A stretch of DNA of 64,000 nucleotides from Nocardioides campestrisoli (GTDB taxonomy: Bacteria > Actinomycetota > Actinomycetes > Propionibacteriales > Nocardioidaceae): NCBI RefSeq assembly GCF_013624435.2, contig NZ_CP061768.1, positions 310,001 through 374,000 of the forward strand, in the 5' to 3' direction. The notes beneath the pieces were generated by a model. That model had not been told where the DNA came from, made no database searches, and saw nothing but the letters and a program-made list of their open reading frames with translations. Positions 1 through 7,910 of the stretch are shown piece after piece. Position numbers and translations under genes: made by a program. The first letter of the stretch is position 1. Every line of letters begins with the position of its first letter.

Positions 1-1721
1 GTCGGTTCGACCGGCTCCTGGCCGTCCCGTTCCGGCAGGTGCGCGAGCGAGGCTTCGAGGCGCACGACGACGGCGCCCCGCTGGTGGTGGTCGACGTCGA
101 GACCGAGCAGCGGCACGCGGTGGCCGACGTGCTGGCGGCGATCGAGGACACCGGGGTCGAGTTCACCGACCCGGGCGGCTTCGAGACCTCCGACGAGGAG
201 TACGCGCAGATCGCCGAGGCGATCATCCGCGACGAGATCGGCCAGGGCGAGGGCGCCAACCTGGTGATCGGCCGGCACTACCGCGCCTTGGTCGCCGACT
301 GGGACGCCGAGAAGGCGCTCACCGTATTCCGCCGCCTGCTGGACCGCGAGCGCGGCGCCTACTGGACCTTCCTGTTCTTCACCGGCGACCGCTACCTGAT
401 CGGGGCGAGTCCGGAGCGGCACGTCAGCGTCCACGGCGGCGACGTGCGGATGAACCCGATCTCGGGCACCTTCCGGGTGGGCAGCCGGAGCGCGGCCGAG
501 ATGAAGCCCGCGCTGCTCGACTTCCTGCGCGACGAGAAGGAGATCTACGAGCTCTTCATGGTCGTCGACGAAGAACTCAAGATGATGTGCGACCTGTGCC
601 ACGAGGGCGGCATGGTGCTGGGCCCGTTCCTCAAGCCGATGACCCACCTGGTGCACACCGAGTACCTGCTGGCCGGGCGCTCGCGCCGCGACGTGCGCGA
701 GATCCTGCGCGACACGATGTTCGCCGCGACCGTGACCGGCAGCCCGGTGGAGAACGCCTGCCGGTTGATCAAGACCTACGAGGCTGAGGGACGCGGCTAC
801 TACGGCGCGGCGCTCGCCCTGCTCGGGCGCGACGAGACCGGGGCGCCCACCGCGGACAGTCCGATCGTGATCCGCACCGTCGACGTCGACCTCGAGGGCC
901 GGCTGAAGGTCACCGCCGGTGCGACGCTGGTGCGAGACAGCGACCCGGCGTACGAGGTGGCGGAGACCCACGCCAAGGCCGGGGGCGTGCTCTCGGCGCT
1001 GGGCCTGGTGCCCGGCGCCGGCGCTCCTGCGGAAGGCCTGGCCGACCTGACCCGCGACGAGGACGTGCTGATCGCCCTGCAGTCGCGCAACCGCCGGCTG
1101 TCCACGTTCTGGCTGACCGACCAGGCGGGTGCCACGCCCGACCCCGCGCTGGCCGGCAAGCGCGTCGGGATCCTCGACGGCGAGGACGACTTCGTCAACA
1201 TGCTGCGCCACCTGCTCGGGGTGATGGGCATGACCAGCGAGGTGGTGCGGCACGAGGCGTACGTCGAGGGGTGCCTGGACGACTACGACCTGGTGATCGT
1301 GGGTCCCGGCCCTGGCGACCCCCGCGACGGGTCCGACCCGAAGATCGCCCGGTTCCGGGCCGCGGTGGAGCGCCTCCTGTCCCGCGAGCAGAAGTTCCTC
1401 GCGGTGTGCCTGGGCCACCAGACCCTCTGCGACCGGCTGGGCATCCCGCTGGCCTTCAAGGACATCGTCTTCCAGGGCACGCAGGCCCTGGTCGACGTCG
1501 ACGGCCGGGCCGAGCGGGTCGGGTTCTACAACACCTTCGTCGCCCGTCCCGGTGACACCGGCCTGCCGGACGGGGTGAGCGTGGAGACCGACCCCGGGAC
1601 CGGGGACGTGCACGCGGTCCGCGGTCCGCACTTCCGCGGCATCCAGTTCCACGCGGAGTCGATCCTCACCGAGCGCGGCTACGACCTGATCAACGAGATC
1701 GTGGCCGACCTGCTGACCTGA
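1..1721 (+). CDS. phzE-like: PhzE/TrpEG-type chorismate amidotransferase, 5' partial
   Basis: Chorismate-utilising synthase fused to a class I glutamine amidotransferase. The frame is open from base 3, so the gene starts upstream and a first in-frame GTG at 39 is not the start; perhaps 60-80 N-terminal residues are missing. The first two thirds is a chorismate-binding domain (GASPERHVSV, PISGTFRVG, ATVTGSPVENACRLI, VTAGATLVRDSDP). The last ~190 residues are a GATase with the nucleophile in VCLGHQ (codon about 1408) and the His/Glu of QFHAES (about 1650-1658). The domain order matches PhzE (2-amino-2-deoxyisochorismate synthase) and fused anthranilate synthases. Product specificity cannot be settled here; upstream DAHP synthase or phz-like genes would favour PhzE. 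Confidence 0.88.
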   Translation, partial: RFDRLLAVPFRQVRERGFEAHDDGAPLVVVDVETEQRHAVADVLAAIEDTGVEFTDPGGFETSDEEYAQIAEAIIRDEIGQGEGANLVIGRHYRALVADWDAEKALTVFRRLLDRERGAYWTFLFFTGDRYLIGASPERHVSVHGGDVRMNPISGTFRVGSRSAAEMKPALLDFLRDEKEIYELFMVVDEELKMMCDLCHEGGMVLGPFLKPMTHLVHTEYLLAGRSRRDVREILRDTMFAATVTGSPVENACRLIKTYEAEGRGYYGAALALLGRDETGAPTADSPIVIRTVDVDLEGRLKVTAGATLVRDSDPAYEVAETHAKAGGVLSALGLVPGAGAPAEGLADLTRDEDVLIALQSRNRRLSTFWLTDQAGATPDPALAGKRVGILDGEDDFVNMLRHLLGVMGMTSEVVRHEAYVEGCLDDYDLVIVGPGPGDPRDGSDPKIARFRAAVERLLSREQKFLAVCLGHQTLCDRLGIPLAFKDIVFQGTQALVDVDGRAERVGFYNTFVARPGDTGLPDGVSVETDPGTGDVHAVRGPHFRGIQFHAESILTERGYDLINEIVADLLT

Positions 1722-1763
1722 GCGCATCCCGCGGTTCCACGAACACGCCCCATTCCGGCCGCT

Positions 1764-1769
1764 TAGGCT
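1764..1769 (+). promoter_or_regulatory. Probable -10 element for the acyltransferase
   Basis: TAGGCT lies in the 130-nt gap after the amidotransferase, about 80 nt before the GTG at 1852. The leader between them is GC-rich and holds a purine-rich GAAGAG just before the start. The match is by eye; no convincing -35 was seen. Confidence 0.35.
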
Positions 1770-1851
1770 GTCCGCGCCTCGACAGCCCGTGCGCCTGCGC
1801 GCGCGGGCGCTGCCGTCGCCAGATCCCCGTACCTGAAGAGAGCTCCGTCAC

Positions 1852-2961
1852 GTGTCGTCAGTCGACCTCCGGCCTGGTCCGCGGTCCAACAACCTCGACG
1901 GGCTCCGGCTCGTCGGAGCGCTCCTGGTCATCTTCGGCCACGCCTACGCGCTGATGGCGCTGCCGGTGCCCGTGCCGGTGGTGGCCGGCTACCCGGTGCA
2001 GACGCTGGGGCTGACGCTCTTCTTCGCGATCAGCGGCTACCTGATCGCGGCCAGCTGGAACCGCACCCGCAACCCCGTCACCTACCTGGTGGCCAGGTCG
2101 CTGCGGATCTTCCCGGCGCTCGTCGTGGTGGTGCTCACCACCGTCTTCGTGCTCGGCCCCTGGTTCACCAGCCTCACCCGCGCGGAGTACTTCGACGACC
2201 CGCGGACCTGGGACTACCTGGGCAACATCGCGATGCGGCTCCAGCACGACCTGCCCGGCGTCTTCCTCGACGGCCCGTACCCGATCGCGGTCAACGGCTC
2301 GCTGTGGTCGCTGCCGGTGGAGTTCGCCTGCTACCTGCTGGTGCCGCTCCTGCTCCTGGTCCCGCGCCGCCTGCGGGCGATCGTGCTGGTCGCGGCCGCC
2401 CTCTACTGCCTCCAGCTGGCGCAGGTGCCGGTCGAGGAGGACATCATCATCTGGGGGACGCCGCTCAACAACGCCGCCCCGATGTGGGCGTTCTTCGCCG
2501 GTGGGGCGCTGATGCGGGTCCTGCACGAGCGGTACGCCGGTCTCTTCCGCGCCGACGTCGCGGTGCTGGTCACCGCCGCCTTCCTGCTGGTCACCGCGAC
2601 CGTGCCGGAGTGGCATGCCGACGTGGCGTGGGTCGCGGTGCCCTACGTGGTGCTCACTCTCGGCCTGGCGAGCACCCCCTACCTGCGTCGGACCGCCCGC
2701 TTCGGTGACGTCTCCTACGGCCTCTACCTGTGGGCCTTCCCGGTGCAGCAGGTGGTGAGCCGCACCGTGGCGCCGGAGTCGTTGGCGGTGAACCTGGTCC
2801 TGGTCACCGCGATCACCGGCGTGCTGGCCTTCGCGTCCTGGCACCTGGTGGAGAAGCCGGCGCTGGCCCTCAAGGACCGGCTGGTCCGGCCGCGTCGGGG
2901 TGCGCGACGCGCCGTCGTGGCCGAGACGACCGGCGGTGGCCCCCAGGCGTCCCTAGTCTGA
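1852..2961 (+). CDS. Acyltransferase family 3 (OafA/YrhL-like) membrane protein
   Basis: Integral membrane O-acyltransferase of 369 residues that probably transfers acetyl or another acyl group to a surface sugar or lipid. The N-terminus has the family signature (NNLDGLRLVGALLVIFGHAYAL, with the conserved His in the first helix), then FFAISGYLIAASW, and about ten hydrophobic helices ending near residue 345. The GTG at 1852 is preceded by GAAGAG at about 10 nt. It stands beside a sulfatase, a phosphoglycosyl transferase and a PglD-like acetyltransferase, which suggests envelope glycan modification. Acceptor and acyl donor cannot be read from sequence. Confidence 0.85.
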   Translation: MSSVDLRPGPRSNNLDGLRLVGALLVIFGHAYALMALPVPVPVVAGYPVQTLGLTLFFAISGYLIAASWNRTRNPVTYLVARSLRIFPALVVVVLTTVFVLGPWFTSLTRAEYFDDPRTWDYLGNIAMRLQHDLPGVFLDGPYPIAVNGSLWSLPVEFACYLLVPLLLLVPRRLRAIVLVAAALYCLQLAQVPVEEDIIIWGTPLNNAAPMWAFFAGGALMRVLHERYAGLFRADVAVLVTAAFLLVTATVPEWHADVAWVAVPYVVLTLGLASTPYLRRTARFGDVSYGLYLWAFPVQQVVSRTVAPESLAVNLVLVTAITGVLAFASWHLVEKPALALKDRLVRPRRGARRAVVAETTGGGPQASLV

Positions 2962-2983
2962 GTGCGAGCCGGGGGAGGACGCC

Positions 2984-4726
2984 GTGGACGGATCTGGAGG
3001 GGTCGGCGCACGGGCGCGGGCCGTGGGCACGCTGCTGGCCGCCTGGGCGCTGCTCTGCGGCTGCACCGCGGCGGTCGGCGAGGAGACCACGCCGCGGCCG
3101 GTCCCGCGCGAGTCGGCCCCGCAGGTCCAGCGGGACCGGCCGGGCCAGACCCCCCAGCCCGACCTGGCCGGGTCCCGCCCCGACATCGTGATGGTCCTGA
3201 TGGACGACTTCTCCATGGACCTGCTGCCCACGATGCGCAGCGCCCGCCGGATGAGCCGGACCGGCGCGGGCTACGACCACTTCGTCGTCGACTCGCTGTG
3301 CTGCGTCTCCCGCGCCAGCCTGATGACGGGGCAGTACCCGCACCAGACGGGGGTGCGCACCAACACCTCCGAAGGCCTCCTGCCGTACGGCGGCTACCCG
3401 GCCTTCGCCCGCTACGGCAACGGCCCGCGCAGCGTCAACGTGCGGCTCCAGCAGACCGGCTACACGACCGCGTTCGTCGGCAAGTACCTCAACGAGTTCG
3501 AGTACGTGCCCGGGGTGCGGGACGCCCCGCCGGTGCCGCCGGGCTGGTCGCAGTTCCACGTCCTCTTCGGGTCGGCGTACGACGGGTGGGGCTTCGACAG
3601 CACCGCGCTGGTCGACGGGGCGCTGCGGGTGCGCTCCCACCCGGCCCCGCCCGCCGGGTCGCCGACGGCGGTGCTCGACGCGGCGTACGCCGGGCAGGTG
3701 GTCGAGGACTACGCGCTCGACTTCATCGCCGGCCAGCGCGGCTCCGCGGACCCCTACTTCCTGCAGGTCGCCCCGTACGCCCCGCACAACCGGGTCAACC
3801 CGGAGGGCGCCTACCCCGGCGACCCGGTCTTCCCGGCGGCCTTCCGCGACCGTCCGGGCGGGCGGAAGGCGGGCGGCGACTGCGGCCGGGTCGCCTGCTC
3901 CTCGCTGACCGTGAAGGACCTGCCCGGGTTCGGCGACAACCGTCGCGACAACGTGCCGCGGACCCGCGCCGGCAAGCGCGCCCGGGCCTGGAACACCATG
4001 CGCCCCCTGGCTGCGGGCGGGGCGACCGCCCGGCTGCGCGACCGCGCCCGGATGGTGCAGTCGATCGACCGGACGGTCAGCCGGATCCTGCGGGCCGTCG
4101 ACGAGGACACCCTGGTGGTCCTCACCTCCGACAACGGCTTCCACCTCGGCCAGCTGGGGCTGGGGATGGGCAAGGGCACGGCGTACGACACCGACGTGCG
4201 GGTGCCGCTGCTGGTCACCGGCCCCGGCGTCGCCCCCGGGCAACGGCAGGGGCTGACCAGCAACCTCGACCTCGCGCCCACCTTCGAGGAGCTGGCCGGC
4301 CTGACCCCGGCGCCCTATCGGTCCGGGCGCTCGCTGGTCCCGAGCCTGGCCGACCGCACGGCCCCCACCGGCGACCACGTCTTCTTCGAGCACACCACCG
4401 GCACCGCCGGCGGCGATCCCGACCGGGCGTTCACCGGTGGCGAGCTGATGCGGATCCCGAGCTTCGTGGCGGTCCGCTCGCGCGAGGCTCTGCTGGTGCG
4501 CTCCGACCTGGACCCCTCACCGGACAGCGTGCGGCACGGCTACGAGCTCTACCCCTACGACAAGCACCCGTGGGAGAAGAAGAACAAGTACGGCGTCCGC
4601 AAGTACGCCGGGCTCCAGCGTGACCTGATGCGCCGGCTGCGGGACTTCGACCGCTGCACCGGCGTCACCGGCGACGCCCCGGTGCCCGCCCGCTGCCGGC
4701 GGCTGACCGGCACTCCGACGTCCTAG
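2984..4726 (+). CDS. Secreted sulfatase, lipoprotein
   Basis: Type I sulfatase of the alkaline-phosphatase fold, 580 residues. A signal peptide ends in LLCGC, a plausible lipobox, so it is probably anchored outside the membrane. Metal and substrate motifs are present: VLMDDFSMD near residue 70, GKYLNEF, and TSDNGFHLG late in the chain. The formylglycine region reads CCVSRASLMTGQYPHQ, with Cys106 aligned to the modified Cys and Arg110 at +4; the usual Pro/Ala at +2 is Val108. GTG start at 2984 with GGGGGAGG upstream. Neighbouring glycan genes suggest a sulfated polysaccharide substrate, but that is inference. Confidence 0.85.
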   Translation: MDGSGGVGARARAVGTLLAAWALLCGCTAAVGEETTPRPVPRESAPQVQRDRPGQTPQPDLAGSRPDIVMVLMDDFSMDLLPTMRSARRMSRTGAGYDHFVVDSLCCVSRASLMTGQYPHQTGVRTNTSEGLLPYGGYPAFARYGNGPRSVNVRLQQTGYTTAFVGKYLNEFEYVPGVRDAPPVPPGWSQFHVLFGSAYDGWGFDSTALVDGALRVRSHPAPPAGSPTAVLDAAYAGQVVEDYALDFIAGQRGSADPYFLQVAPYAPHNRVNPEGAYPGDPVFPAAFRDRPGGRKAGGDCGRVACSSLTVKDLPGFGDNRRDNVPRTRAGKRARAWNTMRPLAAGGATARLRDRARMVQSIDRTVSRILRAVDEDTLVVLTSDNGFHLGQLGLGMGKGTAYDTDVRVPLLVTGPGVAPGQRQGLTSNLDLAPTFEELAGLTPAPYRSGRSLVPSLADRTAPTGDHVFFEHTTGTAGGDPDRAFTGGELMRIPSFVAVRSREALLVRSDLDPSPDSVRHGYELYPYDKHPWEKKNKYGVRKYAGLQRDLMRRLRDFDRCTGVTGDAPVPARCRRLTGTPTS

Positions 4727-4737
4727 ACTCCTGGCCC

Positions 4738-5373
4738 GTGAAGGCCTACGACCCGTTCAAGCGCGCGATCGACCTGGTGGTCGGCGGCGTCGCTCTCGTC
4801 GCCTCCCTGCCCGCGCAGCTGCTGATCGCAGTCCTGGTGCGCACGCGGCTGGGATCTCCCGTGCTCTTCCGCCAACCGCGCCCGGGCAAGGACGAGCGAG
4901 TCTTCGAGCTCGTGAAGTTCCGCACCATGCTCGAGCCGGACGAGGCCCGCGGCCTGGTGACCGACGAGCAGCGGATGACGCCGTTCGGCTCGTTCCTGCG
5001 CGCGACCAGCCTGGACGAGCTCCCGACGCTGTGGAACGTGGTGCGCGGCGACATGAGCCTGGTCGGACCGCGACCGCTGCTCGTGCGCTACCTCGACCGC
5101 TACTCCCCGGAGCAACGCCGACGGCACGAGGTGCGCCCCGGCGTCACCGGCCTGGCGCAGGTGAGTGGCCGCAACGCGATCGGCTGGGACGCGAAGTTCG
5201 CGAAGGACGTGGAGTACGTCGACGGGCGCAGCCTGATGCTCGACCTGAAGATCCTGCTGCGCACGGTCTCCGGAGTGCTGCGCCGTGACGGCATCTCGGC
5301 GGACGGCGAGGCGACGATGAGCGAGTTCACGGGCGGGCCGACGCAGGTCTCGGAGGTGTCGGGGCATGCCTGA
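4738..5373 (+). CDS. Phosphoglycosyl transferase (bacterial sugar transferase)
   Basis: Monotopic polyprenyl-phosphate sugar-1-phosphate transferase of the PglC/WbaP C-terminal type, 211 residues, catalysing the first membrane step of glycan assembly. Seen: an N-terminal re-entrant hydrophobic segment (residues about 10-32), then PVLFRQPRPGKDERVF, KFRTM, TSLDELPTLWNVVRGDMSLVGPRPL and RHEVRPGVTGLAQVSGRNA. TAGACT (4724-4729) overlaps the upstream stop codon and lies 8 nt before the GTG, which suggests a leaderless transcript. It overlaps the next acetyltransferase gene by 8 nt, as in pglC-pglD pairs, but no aminotransferase partner is present nearby. Confidence 0.92.
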   Translation: MKAYDPFKRAIDLVVGGVALVASLPAQLLIAVLVRTRLGSPVLFRQPRPGKDERVFELVKFRTMLEPDEARGLVTDEQRMTPFGSFLRATSLDELPTLWNVVRGDMSLVGPRPLLVRYLDRYSPEQRRRHEVRPGVTGLAQVSGRNAIGWDAKFAKDVEYVDGRSLMLDLKILLRTVSGVLRRDGISADGEATMSEFTGGPTQVSEVSGHA

Positions 5374-6010
5374 ACTTGTCGTGGTCGGCGCGGGCGGCTT
5401 CGGCCGCGAGGTGCTCGACGTGGTGGACGCGATCGGGCCGGACTCCTGGCAGGTGGTGGGAGTGGTAGACGACGGCCCCACCGAGAAGAACCTCGAGCTG
5501 CTGGCCCGCCGAGACGTCGCCTACCTGGGGACCCTGGAGAGCCTGTTGGCCCAGCGGGATGCCGGCAGCGTCACGGCCAGCCACTACGTCGTCGGGATCG
5601 GCAGCCCGGCGGTCCGGCGTGCGGTGGCCGAACGACTCGACGCGGCCGGGCTCCAGCCCGCCACCCTGGTGCATCCGACGGTGACGACGGGGTTCGACGT
5701 CACCGTCGGTCCAGGTTCGGTGGTCTGCGCCGGGGTCCGGCTGACCACGAACATCCGCCTCGGCAGACACGTCCACCTCAACCTCAACACCACCGTCGGA
5801 CACGACACCGTGATCGGGGACTACGTCAGCGCGAACCCGCTCGCCTCCATCTCGGGGGACTGCGTGCTGGAGGACGAGGTGCTGGTGGGGGTCGCCGGGG
5901 TGGTGCTGAACGGACTGACCGTGGGGCGTGGCTCGGTGGTCGGGGGCTCGGCGTGCGTGGTCAAGGACGTGCCGCCCGGCGTGGTGGTCAAGGGGATCCC
6001 GGCGCGATGA
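5366..6010 (+). CDS. PglD/NeuD-type sugar O/N-acetyltransferase
   Basis: Left-handed beta-helix acyltransferase, 214 residues. The N-terminal Rossmann-like part starts with LVVVGAGGFGREVLDVV. A hexapeptide-repeat region with alternating G/V/I turns follows from about residue 105 (GSVVCAGVRL, LGRHVHLNLNTTVGHDTVIGDYV, LEDEVLVGVAGVVL), ending in DVPPGVVVKGIPAR. The catalytic His is probably in NTTVGHDT. The 8-nt overlap with the phosphoglycosyl transferase predicts that both act on the same nucleotide sugar. The pabA start overlaps its stop codon (ATGA), so all may be co-transcribed although the functions differ. Confidence 0.88.
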   Translation: MPELVVVGAGGFGREVLDVVDAIGPDSWQVVGVVDDGPTEKNLELLARRDVAYLGTLESLLAQRDAGSVTASHYVVGIGSPAVRRAVAERLDAAGLQPATLVHPTVTTGFDVTVGPGSVVCAGVRLTTNIRLGRHVHLNLNTTVGHDTVIGDYVSANPLASISGDCVLEDEVLVGVAGVVLNGLTVGRGSVVGGSACVVKDVPPGVVVKGIPAR

Positions 6011-6624
6011 GCCGGGGTGCCGCACCGTCGGCGCACCTCAGCCCGGTCGATGTGGACCGACCGGACGTCGTGGTCGTGGACCACCACGACTCCTACACCT
6101 GGAACCTGGTGCACCTGGTCGCGGAGGTCACCGGGCGGCTGCCCACCGTGCTCCAGCACGACGAGGCGACCGCGGAGCAGGTGCTGGCCCACAGCCACGT
6201 CGTCCTCTCCCCGGGCCCCGGGCACCCGTCGGTGCTCCGGGACTTCGCCGTCGGCCGCGAGGTGCTGGCGGCGGCGAGCCGGCCGGTGCTCGGGGTCTGC
6301 CTGGGGCTCCAGGGGATGGTCACCGCGCTCGGCGGGACCGTCGACCGGGTGCCTCCCGCGCACGGGACCGTGACCCGGGTCCGGCACGACGGAGCCGGGC
6401 TCTTCACCGGGCTGCCGCAGGGGTTCGCGGCGGTCCGCTACCACTCGCTGGCGGCCACCGAGGTGCCGGACGCGCTCGCGGTCACCGCCCGGGCCGAGGA
6501 CGGCACGGTGATGGGGGTGCGGCACCGGACCCTGCCCTGGCACGGGGTGCAGTTCCACCCCGAGTCGGTGCTCTCCGAGCACGGCGCCGCCCTGGTCGCC
6601 AACTTCCTCCGGGCCGCCCCGTGA
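6007..6624 (+). CDS. pabA: Aminodeoxychorismate synthase glutaminase component
   Basis: Class I glutamine amidotransferase, 205 residues, supplying ammonia to PabB for 4-amino-4-deoxychorismate in folate synthesis. It has VVDHHDSYTWNLV at the N-terminus, LSPGPGHP, the nucleophile in GVCLGLQGM, and the catalytic His/Glu in GVQFHPESVLSEHG. The ATG at 6007 overlaps the previous stop (ATGA); the open frame continues upstream inside the acetyltransferase gene but has no independent support. The adjacent gene is PabB-like, which favours pabA over trpG. Confidence 0.88.
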   Translation: MSRGAAPSAHLSPVDVDRPDVVVVDHHDSYTWNLVHLVAEVTGRLPTVLQHDEATAEQVLAHSHVVLSPGPGHPSVLRDFAVGREVLAAASRPVLGVCLGLQGMVTALGGTVDRVPPAHGTVTRVRHDGAGLFTGLPQGFAAVRYHSLAATEVPDALAVTARAEDGTVMGVRHRTLPWHGVQFHPESVLSEHGAALVANFLRAAP

Positions 6625-6644
6625 ACGACTCCGTGAACGACTCC
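6621..6644 (+). repeat. pabB: 12-nt tandem duplication over the pabB start
   Basis: GTGAACGACTCC occurs twice in a row and is followed by GTGAGC. Each copy supplies an in-frame GTG start and encodes V-N-D-S. The first GTG also forms the GTGA overlap with the pabA stop, so the duplication may separate translational coupling from a second initiation site. Confidence 0.8.
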
Positions 6645-7910
6645 GTGAGCGTTGGCGAGGAGGAGCTCTTCGCCCGGGTCGCCGGCGCCTCGCCCCGCTG
6701 CTTCTGGCTGGACGGCGGCGGGGCCCGGGAGTGGTCGGGCCGGCGCTCCGTGCTCGGCTGGCTGGAGCCGGACGACGTCTCGCTCACCTTCTCCGCCACC
6801 AGCGGCGAGGTCCGCCGGCACACCGGTGCCGGGTCGGAGGTCGTCGGCTCCGACGTCTTCGAGGTGCTCGAGGCCGAGCTCGCCGCCGGTCCGGCCGACG
6901 CCCAGTGGTTCGGCTACCTCGGCTACGCCGCGCGCCGCGACCTGCCGGCCCGGCCCGACCCCGAGCTGCCGGACGCCGTCTGGATGCGGCCCAGCCGGGT
7001 GCGGTCGATCGAGCACCCCCCGCGCACGCCCCACCCCGGCTCCCCGCCGGCACCCGTGCCCGCGGCGGTGCCCGCGGAGTACGCCGCCGCGTTCGCCCGG
7101 GTGCAGGAGGAGCTGCACGCCGGCAACTCCTACGAGGTGAACCTGACCCACCGGGTGCACGAGGCCGGGCCGGTCGACCCGGTCGCGGCGTACCGGCGGC
7201 TGCGGGCGCTGAACCCCGCGCCGTACGCCGGGTTCCTCCAGCACGACGTCCCGGGGGCGGAGGCCTGGCTGCTCAGCTCGTCGCCGGAGCGCTACGCCTT
7301 GGTCCGCCCCGACGGGTCCGGCGGCCGCGAGCTGGTGACCCGCCCGATCAAGGGGACCACCCCGCGCGGCGCCACCGCCGAGCAGGACGAGGAGCAGCGC
7401 CGCCGCCTGGCCGCCGAGCCGCGGTTCCGGGCGGAGAACCTGATGATCGTCGACCTGCTGCGCAACGACCTGGCGACGGTCTGCGAGCCGGGGTCGGTCC
7501 AGGTGCCGGCGCTGATGGAGGTGGAGTCCTACGAGACCGTGCACCAGCTGGTCTCCACCGTGCGCGGCCGGCTGCGCCCGGAGGTGAGCACGGTCGCGGC
7601 GCTGCGCGCTCTCTTCCCGGCCGGGTCGATGACCGGGGCCCCGAAGCGGCGGACGATGGAGATCATCGACGGGGTCGAGGCCACCCCGCGGGGGGCGTAC
7701 GCCGGGGCGTTCGGGTGGCTGGCCGCCGACGGCCGCGCCGATCTGGGGGTGGTGATCAGGTCGCTGACCTCCGCGGGCGACGGGTGGACGGCCGGCACCG
7801 GCGGCGGGATCACCGTGCACTCCGAGGTCGGCGAGGAGCACGCCGAGGCCACCTGGAAGGCGGAGCGGCTGCTGGCCGCGGTGCAGTCGGGTCAGGCCTC
7901 CGGCGCCTGA
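6621..7910 (+). CDS. pabB: Aminodeoxychorismate synthase component I
   Basis: Chorismate-binding enzyme, 429 residues, forming aminodeoxychorismate with PabA. The C-terminal two thirds carries the family motifs: NSYEVNLTHRV, RPIKGTTPRG, ENLMIVDLLRNDL, MEVESYETVHQLVSTVRG, AGSMTGAPKRRTMEIIDGVE and GTGGGITVHS. The GTG at 6621 overlaps the pabA stop by 4 nt. The 5' end is a perfect 12-nt duplication (GTGAACGACTCC twice), giving further in-frame GTG codons at 6633 and 6645. It ends in a 19-nt convergent overlap with the sensor kinase gene. Confidence 0.9.
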   Translation: MNDSVNDSVSVGEEELFARVAGASPRCFWLDGGGAREWSGRRSVLGWLEPDDVSLTFSATSGEVRRHTGAGSEVVGSDVFEVLEAELAAGPADAQWFGYLGYAARRDLPARPDPELPDAVWMRPSRVRSIEHPPRTPHPGSPPAPVPAAVPAEYAAAFARVQEELHAGNSYEVNLTHRVHEAGPVDPVAAYRRLRALNPAPYAGFLQHDVPGAEAWLLSSSPERYALVRPDGSGGRELVTRPIKGTTPRGATAEQDEEQRRRLAAEPRFRAENLMIVDLLRNDLATVCEPGSVQVPALMEVESYETVHQLVSTVRGRLRPEVSTVAALRALFPAGSMTGAPKRRTMEIIDGVEATPRGAYAGAFGWLAADGRADLGVVIRSLTSAGDGWTAGTGGGITVHSEVGEEHAEATWKAERLLAAVQSGQASGA

